Shown here piece by piece: positions 45,874 to 52,126 of a stretch of DNA of 64,000 nucleotides. Origin of the DNA: an uncultured Chitinophaga sp. (GTDB lineage: Bacteria > Bacteroidota > Bacteroidia > Chitinophagales > Chitinophagaceae); NCBI RefSeq assembly GCF_937898475.1, contig NZ_CALEJS010000016.1:434001-498000 (forward strand), written 5' to 3'. The position numbers and the translations under genes were made by a program. The stretch's first letter is position 1, and each line of letters starts with the position of its first letter. A model generated the notes under the pieces. That model was not told the DNA's origin. It saw only the letters and a program-made list of their open reading frames with translations, and searched no databases.

Positions 45874-46317
45874 CTAAACTGCAGAAGGGTTCAAAGGGGT
45901 TTTCTGCCGGGGCTCAGGCACGTGAAGCAGGATCCCTGCCAACGCCAGCAAAACAAACACGATATTGAATACCAGGTGCTGGTTCCAGGTCATGTTCTGC
46001 AGCACACCCCCGCAGGAGCAGGGAACATAATCACTAAACCTGAGGATGGCCACAATGTAGGCAGTGAACATCGTCATCAGGCTGAAGGCAGCATACAAAC
46101 CTGCCAGGCACCATTTGGGTACCGTAAGCATGACCACTACCAGTAACTCCACTACGGGGATCAGCCAGGCTACCCATCCTGCAAAGGCGGTTAACAGCGG
46201 AGATTTTCCCAGCTCAGTGCTGAAGTTGTCATAGTCCACCAGTTTATTTACGCTGGCATAAATGAATAGGATGATAAACAGGTAAGTAATAATATCCACT
46301 ACGGTTTTCTTTTTCAT
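45874..46317 (-). CDS. MauE/DoxX-like membrane protein
   Basis: A 147-residue inner-membrane protein with four hydrophobic segments and a conserved CSCGG motif in the loop before the last helix (DYVPCSCGG). This is the pattern of MauE/DoxX-type redox-associated membrane proteins, which are linked with periplasmic disulphide chemistry in some systems. I chose the ATG at 46317 (MKKKTVVDIITYLFIILF) rather than the longer frame. No partner gene (thioredoxin-like or methylamine dehydrogenase) adjoins it, so its role here is unknown. Confidence 0.75.
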   Translation of the reverse strand: MKKKTVVDIITYLFIILFIYASVNKLVDYDNFSTELGKSPLLTAFAGWVAWLIPVVELLVVVMLTVPKWCLAGLYAAFSLMTMFTAYIVAILRFSDYVPCSCGGVLQNMTWNQHLVFNIVFVLLALAGILLHVPEPRQKTPLNPSAV

Positions 46318-46495
46318 AAGAGAGAGATTTTGGTCAGTACAGGGTAGCCGTATATAAATATACCAATGAATAAACATGATAATGTTAATCCACCGTTAAT
46401 ATCCGAACAATATCATGCGCCCATCCTGTTACTCAGGTTAAAAAGGTACATCGAAGAATACTCTGCTCTGATTCAGCATGTCGGTTTTGTTCTAT

Positions 46496-46523
46496 TTTGA
46501 TGAGGTGAGCGGCCATAATTTTG
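46496..46523 (+). promoter_or_regulatory. Putative promoter of the NmrA-like gene
   Basis: TTTG at 46496-46499 and TAATTTTG (TAnnTTTG) at 46516-46523, with 16 bases between, one short of the usual range. The ATG follows 16 bases later. Confidence 0.45.
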
Positions 46524-46539
46524 GTTTAAAATCAACATT

Positions 46540-47382
46540 ATGACAAACACCAATGTAAGCACAGCAAAGACAATTCTTGTAACAGCAGCAACCGGCAAAA
46601 CCGGCAGCCGTATCTTCAGCAAGCTGAATGAAATGGGATGGCCCGTACGCAGCGGCTCACGCAACGCCAGACCTGGTTTTGACTGGATGGATCAACATAC
46701 CTGGGGCCCGGCATTGCAGCACATTCATACTGTTTATGTATGCTTTCACCCTGACCTGGCCATTCCCGGCGCTGCAGATATTATCCGTTCCTTTACGGAG
46801 ACCGCTGTGAGCCAGGGCGTAAAAAAGCTGGTACTGCTTTCGGGCCGTGGCGAAACAGCGGCACAACACTGTGAACAGATAATAATGGAAGCAGGGATCG
46901 ACTGGACCATTGTGCGCGCCAGCTGGTTTGCACAGAATTTCAGCGAAGGTTACCTGGTTGAGCCAATACTGGCAGGCCATGTGGCACTACCCGCCGGTGA
47001 TGTGGGCGAACCCTTCATTGATGTGGACGATATTGCTGATGTAGCAGTAGCCGCATTGACTGATGATAAGCACAACGGCCAGGTATATGAAGTAACAGGT
47101 CCGCGTCTGCTGACATTCAGAGATGCCATCAGCGAGATTGCCGAAGCTACCGGCAGACCCATTCAATACCAGCAGATGAGCGCTAAAGAATATAGTGAAG
47201 CAATTGAAGGATTGATGCCCAAAGAGTTTGTTGATTTTCTGGGCTACCTGTTTACAGAAGTACTGGACGGAAGAAATGCAAAGCTGGCAGATGGCGTGCA
47301 AAAAGCACTCGGCAGAACGCCGGCAGACTTCTCAGCATATGTAAGAAAAACTGCGGCTACCGGCGTATGGAACCCGCAGTGA
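46540..47382 (+). CDS. NmrA-like NAD(P)-binding protein
   Basis: A 280-residue cytoplasmic Rossmann-fold protein of the atypical short-chain dehydrogenase group (NmrA/HSCARG-like). The N-terminal ILVTAATGKTGSRI is the dinucleotide-binding loop (GxxGxxG-like). It lacks a clear YxxxK catalytic pair, as usual in this group, which includes redox sensors and quinone-reductase-type enzymes. Mid-protein strings are VRASWFAQNFSEG and EPFIDVDDIADVAVAAL. It stands alone between divergent and convergent genes and ends before a strong two-way hairpin. Substrate unknown. Confidence 0.85.
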   Translation: MTNTNVSTAKTILVTAATGKTGSRIFSKLNEMGWPVRSGSRNARPGFDWMDQHTWGPALQHIHTVYVCFHPDLAIPGAADIIRSFTETAVSQGVKKLVLLSGRGETAAQHCEQIIMEAGIDWTIVRASWFAQNFSEGYLVEPILAGHVALPAGDVGEPFIDVDDIADVAVAALTDDKHNGQVYEVTGPRLLTFRDAISEIAEATGRPIQYQQMSAKEYSEAIEGLMPKEFVDFLGYLFTEVLDGRNAKLADGVQKALGRTPADFSAYVRKTAATGVWNPQ

Positions 47383-47430
47383 AGAGATCTTGCAGATCTG
47401 CTGCATATTGATATAATATCATAAACCACA

Positions 47431-47469
47431 TCGCAAAAGCAATAGCTCCTAGGCAAATTGCTTTTGCGA
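47431..47469. terminator. Bidirectional terminator-like hairpin
   Basis: TCGCAAAAGCAAT (47431-47443) pairs perfectly with 47457-47469 across a 13-base loop. It lies between the stops of two convergent genes. T-runs exist inside the stem only, so termination strength is uncertain. Confidence 0.6.
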
Positions 47470-47498
47470 CACACTGTTAAATGAATATCATCACGATG

Positions 47499-48338
47499 CT
47501 ATCCTTTCAAAAATTCTTCGATCAATGTTACCGTTAACAGAGGAAGCTTACTTTGTGGGTTTGGAGAACATATCTCGCCCAGACATTCCCCATGTACTCC
47601 GGGCAGAATAGCCAGTCTTGCTTCCTGTAAGGTATGGGACAGTTCCATTGCATGCTCCGGCCGCACCACATCCTTATCACCATTGATGATCAGCACCGGC
47701 GCCTTAACAGACCTTACAGCTGCTTCGCTGATGTCTTTAAAGCCTTTCATCCTCGCTACATCACGGTCAAACATCGCCTGCAAACCTTTGGGATCCGGGT
47801 TAGCCTTTAAATAAGCCTCCTGCAGGGGTTGCGGCATTTGCGCCAGGCTTACATGGTCAAACCCGTCGAAGAAGCCGGCTATCATACCATCCCGCTTGTA
47901 TGTAGCAGCTATCAGTACCATCTTATTTACCAACTGCGGGTGACGGATAGCGATCTGCAAGCAGGTTGTTCCTCCGTTACTAAAACCAACAAAGTCTGCT
48001 TTTTCAATCTTCAGCTGTTGCAGTAAGGCCGCTACATCGTCGGCATCCTGTTCAAAGCTCAGGGGAAGATCTCTGTCAGGGGTATGTCCGTGCGCCTGCA
48101 GCTCAACGGCGATGACCTGGTGTGAGCGGGCAAATTCCGGAAGCGTTCGCCCATAAGTAGATTCAATTGTAGAACCCCCTCCATGCAGCAATATCAGCGG
48201 GTTGCCACTGCCGTGGATCTCGTAATATAATTTTAAACCATTCACGCTGGCATACTGGCCCGGCTGTTTGTGCTGTGCATTCATTTGCAGATGTATTATT
48301 GTCAGTAAAGATATTATGATGAAGAAGATGCGTTGCAT
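47499..48338 (-). CDS. Exported alpha/beta hydrolase
   Basis: A 279-residue protein with a signal peptide (MQRIFFIIISLLTIIHLQMNAQ) and a standard alpha/beta-hydrolase fold. The oxyanion-hole loop LLHGGG, the nucleophile elbow GFSNGG (Ser about 115) and a late acid/His pair (NGDKD, GVHGE) are seen. It should hydrolyse an ester or similar bond in the periplasm or outside the cell; the substrate cannot be told. A TAAGTTTG motif lies 20 bases upstream of the start. It diverges from the SRPBCC gene across a region holding a perfect palindrome. Confidence 0.88.
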   Translation of the reverse strand: MQRIFFIIISLLTIIHLQMNAQHKQPGQYASVNGLKLYYEIHGSGNPLILLHGGGSTIESTYGRTLPEFARSHQVIAVELQAHGHTPDRDLPLSFEQDADDVAALLQQLKIEKADFVGFSNGGTTCLQIAIRHPQLVNKMVLIAATYKRDGMIAGFFDGFDHVSLAQMPQPLQEAYLKANPDPKGLQAMFDRDVARMKGFKDISEAAVRSVKAPVLIINGDKDVVRPEHAMELSHTLQEARLAILPGVHGECLGEICSPNPQSKLPLLTVTLIEEFLKG

Positions 48339-48357
48339 ACTGTCATTTAAAGATAGA

Positions 48358-48365
48358 CAAACTTA
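48358..48365 (-). promoter_or_regulatory. Putative -7 promoter element of the hydrolase gene
   Basis: Minus-strand TAAGTTTG fits TAnnTTTG. No TTTG -33 box is seen at the usual distance. It lies about 20 bases before the ATG. Confidence 0.4.
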
Positions 48366-48421
48366 CAACGTAGCCATTACTATAAAGAGGGGCAATTACG
48401 ACAACGAGCAGGGGGAATTTT

Positions 48422-48436
48422 GCCAGGCAACCTGGC
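48422..48436. promoter_or_regulatory. Palindrome in divergent promoter region
   Basis: GCCAGG-CAA-CCTGGC, a perfect 6-bp inverted repeat with a 3-base centre, flanked by TTTT on one side and AAAA a little further on the other. It sits between the divergent hydrolase and SRPBCC genes, a good place for an operator. The binding protein is unknown. Confidence 0.5.
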
Positions 48437-48492
48437 GTAAAATCAACCCTCATTTGTCGCTTTTACCCCTCCGCTGCACAGCCATGTGCCCG

Positions 48493-48500
48493 TACTTTTG
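48493..48500 (+). promoter_or_regulatory. Putative -7 promoter element of the SRPBCC gene
   Basis: TACTTTTG fits TAnnTTTG and lies 4 bases before the ATG, so the message would be leaderless or the true start lies further in. No good -33 box is seen. Confidence 0.4.
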
Positions 48501-48504
48501 AACT

Positions 48505-48930
48505 ATGGAAAATCAAGCATCATTCATTACCGTAGAAACGCTCGTAAATGCACCTATGGACCTGGTCTGGTCCTGCTGGACAGATCCAGCGCATATTAAA
48601 CAGTGGAACAGTCCGTCTGCTGACTGGCATACGCCTTATGCTGTCAATGACGTAAGAACCGGCGGTAAGTTCCTTTTTGTAATGGAGGCTAAAGATGGCA
48701 GCGGCGGCTTTGATTTTGAAGGTTCCTATGACGAGGTATCCTTTCATGAAAGGATCAGCTATACCACAACAGACGGCAGAAAGGCCACTAACCTTTTTAC
48801 CGCCACTCCGGCTGGTACCCGGATCACCGAAACCTTTGAACCTAATCAGCACGATCCGGCAGCCATGCAGCGGGATTTTGTGGCGGGTGTATTAACCACT
48901 TTCAAAAACTATGTAGAGAGCCTGGTTTAA
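48505..48930 (+). CDS. SRPBCC (AHSA1-like) domain protein
   Basis: A 141-residue cytoplasmic protein that is a single START/AHSA1-type helix-grip domain. Typical strings are VNAPMDLVWSCWTDPAHIKQW near the start, GGKFLFVMEAKDG, FEGSYDEVSFHERISYTT and a final TLTTFKNYVESL-like helix (VLTTFKNYVESL). These domains bind hydrophobic ligands; many members have no known function. Its stop overlaps that of the archaemetzincin gene by four bases, tail to tail. Confidence 0.87.
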   Translation: MENQASFITVETLVNAPMDLVWSCWTDPAHIKQWNSPSADWHTPYAVNDVRTGGKFLFVMEAKDGSGGFDFEGSYDEVSFHERISYTTTDGRKATNLFTATPAGTRITETFEPNQHDPAAMQRDFVAGVLTTFKNYVESLV

Positions 48931-49820
48931 AGGTCAAGTGCATTACCGTCTGATTCGAGCACACCCAGATCCCGCTGCAAATCGTGCGCTCTGCAAAAAT
49001 CCGTAAGCTGTTGCAACCGCCGTTTGCTATCATACCTGAAATTCCAGCATAACTTCTTCTGGCATTCAGTGCATAAACGGTTGGGCGACTGATCTGTTTC
49101 ATACAGGTTATTGCTGCCATTCATGACGCACTTCGCAGTTATGCAATGGTTAAATCCCAACATATGCCCGATCTCATGAGAACAGACATTCATCATCCTG
49201 CTCAGACATAGTTTAAAGTTTGCGGTATCCAGCTGCTTGTTCTGTAACCTGTACATGGAGCTCACGCCAACCCTTTTAACATAGGAGGCGATCCCGAAGA
49301 CATAATTCCAGCTTTCCTTGGGATACAGATCTTTTGCACTGATACCCATCAATACGATGCCATCATCAGGGGTTTTGTTCAACAGCAGACTATCCAATAC
49401 ATATGGCGCCAGCAATTGCATATTATCATCCGTTTTCTGCCGGGTGGCTGATGCTGGAACTGCTTTATCAGACATCGCCTTCAGCACCACCGTCTTCTGC
49501 TGAAAGAAGATCTCCAGGTAATTGCGTGTGAGCTGTATTGCCTTTTCCTGCAGCGGCGTAAAATCGCCAACAGGCAGTAAATAAATTACCGATCTCTCAG
49601 CGGTTGGTCTTACCGGCTTCGCCTTTATGTACTGTTCAAAAGTCTGTCCTTTCTCCTTGTGAGTAAAAAGCCATTCTCCTTCCCGGGGTGGGCCAAGTGG
49701 AACGTCGTTCTCACTGATCACATCAAAGTAACCTGATTGTGCTTGTAATACAGGGTCTTTTTCTTTCTTCCCGGTACAGGATAGCAGGAAGGCTGCGACG
49801 ATAAAAATGAAGATTCTCAT
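48927..49820 (-). CDS. Archaemetzincin-family zinc metalloprotease, lipoprotein
   Basis: A 297-residue protein with a lipoprotein signal (MRIFIFIVAAFLLSC, Cys about 15), so probably anchored outside the inner membrane. The protease core has HEIGHMLGFNHC (His215, Glu216, His219, His225), followed by the structural cysteines CVMN and CTEC, the exact layout of archaemetzincins (HExxHxxGx3Cx4CMx17CxxC type). It should be an active zinc peptidase; substrates of the family are barely known. An upstream ATG at 49841 is possible and would overlap the next gene. A lipid-anchored archaemetzincin is unusual. Confidence 0.85.
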   Translation of the reverse strand: MRIFIFIVAAFLLSCTGKKEKDPVLQAQSGYFDVISENDVPLGPPREGEWLFTHKEKGQTFEQYIKAKPVRPTAERSVIYLLPVGDFTPLQEKAIQLTRNYLEIFFQQKTVVLKAMSDKAVPASATRQKTDDNMQLLAPYVLDSLLLNKTPDDGIVLMGISAKDLYPKESWNYVFGIASYVKRVGVSSMYRLQNKQLDTANFKLCLSRMMNVCSHEIGHMLGFNHCITAKCVMNGSNNLYETDQSPNRLCTECQKKLCWNFRYDSKRRLQQLTDFCRAHDLQRDLGVLESDGNALDL

Positions 49821-49833
49821 AAGGACTTTTTGT

Positions 49834-50061
49834 TCAGTCATTCAGGAACGTCAATATATGGTTTTTAATTTCCTTTCTTTGCATGTCAATAGCATGATCG
49901 TCCATTTCGTTGTGTGTTGTGTTTGCTAACTTTATTATTTTTGTTCCAAACATTTTTATCTCCTTATCCGACGGCAAAACCGGCTTGCTGTCATAGAATT
50001 TTACAAGCATTGAGCTACTTGTCAGAAGGCCTGCTATAAAAATGTAAAGTATGTTACGCAT
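49834..50061 (-). CDS. Small hypothetical exported or membrane protein
   Basis: A 75-residue frame starting MRNILYIFIAGLLTSSSML, a signal-peptide or single-helix start, followed by a Lys-rich, mixed-charge tail. Its end lies just before the archaemetzincin start (and overlaps the longer version of that gene), so the two may be cotranscribed. No family recognised. Being short and without homologues known to me, it could still be a chance frame. Confidence 0.5.
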   Translation of the reverse strand: MRNILYIFIAGLLTSSSMLVKFYDSKPVLPSDKEIKMFGTKIIKLANTTHNEMDDHAIDMQRKEIKNHILTFLND

Positions 50062-50069
50062 ATATTTTT

Positions 50070-50243
50070 CTAAAAACCAAAATGCCCACAGGCCTTTACC
50101 TGTGAGCATTCAATTAATTCATTTCTTATCAACTTCTTCGCAGCTTTTCTTTCTCCTTTCCAGTAAACCCTGTAATATTCTTTACGCAGATGTTTACCCC
50201 GATCTGCCGATACGGTAAGATGCCCTTTCCTTTTGTAAGCCAT
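50070..50243 (-). CDS. Small basic hypothetical protein
   Basis: A 57-residue protein starting MAYKRKGHLTVSADRGKHLRK, rich in Lys, Arg and Tyr (YYRVYWKGERKAAKKL). The strong positive charge suggests nucleic-acid or membrane binding, but no known domain is seen. It lies between the small exported gene and tRNA-Ser, all on the minus strand. The ATG at 50243 is chosen over a longer frame. Confidence 0.5.
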   Translation of the reverse strand: MAYKRKGHLTVSADRGKHLRKEYYRVYWKGERKAAKKLIRNELIECSQVKACGHFGF

Positions 50244-50313
50244 AATACTGAATTTAAATTTTAAGGGAGAGGAAACAAAAAAGGGCAGACTTGCGTCCAC
50301 CCTTTAAAGCTTG

Positions 50314-50400
50314 CGGAGGAGAAGGGATTCGAACCCTTGATACCCTTTCGAGTATACACACTTTCCAGGCGTGCCAGTTCAACCACTCCTGCACTCCTCC
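50314..50400 (-). tRNA. tRNA-Ser (anticodon GGA)
   Basis: 87 bases on the minus strand. The acceptor stem GGAGGAG/CTCCTCC closes with discriminator G. The anticodon stem CACGC/GTGTG surrounds the loop CTGGAAA, giving anticodon GGA (reads UCC/UCU). A long variable arm (TATACTCGAAAGGGTAT) is typical of serine tRNAs. T-arm GGGTTCGAATCCC is standard. The CCA end is not encoded. Confidence 0.96.
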
Positions 50401-50481
50401 GGTTGAACTTTTAAATTCAGGGATGCAAAAATAAGGCTTTTAACCGCATTTCCAAAAGAATTTAATCGGGTCGCATATATT

Positions 50482-50512
50482 AAAAAAAAATGCCCCGGCA
50501 TATTGCCGGGGC
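50482..50512 (-). terminator. Intrinsic terminator of the second susCD pair
   Basis: On the minus strand GCCCCGGCA (50512-50504) pairs perfectly with the complement at 50500-50492 around a 3-base loop, followed by nine T. It lies 15 bases beyond the susD stop. Confidence 0.94.
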
Positions 50513-50527
50513 CTGATAAACAATCGC

Positions 50528-52105
50528 TTAGGGATTCTGCTCCAGGTTACCGTTCTTATTGATCTCCTCCTGGGGAATGAAGAAAAGCTTGCGCCCCTCT
50601 CCATTGGGGCGGTGCTGGAACCACTTTTTAACCGTAAACACCCCAAAACGGATCAGGTCCTGCCGGCGGTGAGCCTCTGCCGCAAACTCCCAACCCAGCT
50701 CATCCAGCAGGCGGCCATACTGAACATCGGCTCCACCCTGGACTTCCGTCACCTGCCCATTGTTCCAATATCCGTAATTATATACGCTTCCCTCCAGCAG
50801 ATCGGCGCCGGTAACGGTTGCTTTGGCCGGAGTAGCGGTAAAAGCACGCTGCCGTACCTTTGTTACCTCTATGGCCGCCTCGGCAGCTTTGCCGGTACGC
50901 AGCAAACATTCTGCCTTCATCATCAGTACTTCTGCATAACGGAAAATGGGGAAGTCATTACTTAGCGATCCCTTGGCTCCCTGGCGGATCTCGTATTTCC
51001 CTACGCGGAAGCCTTCGTTGGACTTACTCTTCTCAATGCTCTCCACATATTTGATATAGTCAATCACTTCCACTCCGCCCGGTGTTAGCTGCGGGCCCTG
51101 CAGCCAGGTGTCTTTCAAACGCGTGTCATCCGGATCATAGGTATCTATGAACTGCGGCACGGCACAGTTACCGCCCCAGGGCTGTGCTTCCATTCTGAAC
51201 ACCTGTTGACTCAGGGGATCCAGTGTTTTCATATGAATGATAAATCCAGGTGCATTGATCTCATCATAAGGAACTGTAAAGATCAGTTCCCGCGAATTTT
51301 CATTATTGGTCTTGAAGTTATCCCGGTACACCGGTTCCAGCATATAGGCGCCAGACTGTATCACATCATTACATTGCTGCAGGCATTGTTCCCAGGCTGT
51401 TGCGCCGCTATATTCCTGCGCATTGAGATACATTCTTGCCAGCAGGGTTTTGGCCGCCCATTTGTTAAAGCGGGCATACATGGCCGTTCCGGCGGTTTCT
51501 CTTAATGAAGGTATGTTATCGCTCAATTCCTTTACAATAAAATCATACACCTCCTTACGCTTGCTTTGCTTAGGCACAGCAAGATCTTTATAGTCTGTTA
51601 CCAGTGGGATGTTGCCAAAATTGTCGCAAAGCAGGTAATAATAAAATGCCCGTAATGCATGCAGTTCCGCCAGTAAAGATCCTTTGGCGTCGCCTACCGG
51701 TAATGTGCCGGAGTCTATCAGCCATATGGCTCTGTTGGTATTAACAACACCCGTATATACCCTGCTCCATAATGAGGCAGGCTGCTCCTGCAACGAGGTC
51801 CAGGTATGCCGGTGCATGCGTTGATAGGTACCACCATCATACCATCCGTTAGGCCTGGCAGGTGTAATAATAGCGTCTGCACTTTCTTCCTGCAGATCAA
51901 AATATCCCATCCAGTCTGCCATTACAGGGCGTAAAGGGCTATAGGCCTGGGCGATGATCGCCGAGGTATCAGACTCTTTATATACGATGGTTTCTTCCAC
52001 TATCTCCGAAAAGGTTTCCGGGTCCAGCTTGGTACAGGCACTGGAAAAAAACGCCAGGATAACCGTTGCCGTTATATATGTGTATATGCTAGTTCTGTTC
52101 TTCAT
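50528..52105 (-). CDS. SusD/RagB-like outer-membrane lipoprotein
   Basis: A 525-residue lipoprotein (lipobox FFSSACTKLD, Cys about 24) with SusD-type features: LDPETFSE after the lipid anchor, TNRAIWLID and ALRAFYYYLLCDNFGNIPLVTD in the TPR-like part, and a C-terminal LDELGWEFAAEAHRRQDLIRFG. It binds substrate on the surface with its SusC partner, which lies 21 bases upstream. No glycosidase, peptidase or regulator adjoins the pair, so the ligand cannot be inferred from context. A strong terminator follows. Confidence 0.94.
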   Translation of the reverse strand: MKNRTSIYTYITATVILAFFSSACTKLDPETFSEIVEETIVYKESDTSAIIAQAYSPLRPVMADWMGYFDLQEESADAIITPARPNGWYDGGTYQRMHRHTWTSLQEQPASLWSRVYTGVVNTNRAIWLIDSGTLPVGDAKGSLLAELHALRAFYYYLLCDNFGNIPLVTDYKDLAVPKQSKRKEVYDFIVKELSDNIPSLRETAGTAMYARFNKWAAKTLLARMYLNAQEYSGATAWEQCLQQCNDVIQSGAYMLEPVYRDNFKTNNENSRELIFTVPYDEINAPGFIIHMKTLDPLSQQVFRMEAQPWGGNCAVPQFIDTYDPDDTRLKDTWLQGPQLTPGGVEVIDYIKYVESIEKSKSNEGFRVGKYEIRQGAKGSLSNDFPIFRYAEVLMMKAECLLRTGKAAEAAIEVTKVRQRAFTATPAKATVTGADLLEGSVYNYGYWNNGQVTEVQGGADVQYGRLLDELGWEFAAEAHRRQDLIRFGVFTVKKWFQHRPNGEGRKLFFIPQEEINKNGNLEQNP

Positions 52106-52126
52106 GACTGCTTTTTTAATGAGGTG

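Noticed and set aside
50314..50400. tRNA-Ser region considered as an integration site for a mobile element
   Set aside because: No partial tRNA duplication, integrase or attachment-type direct repeat was seen nearby.
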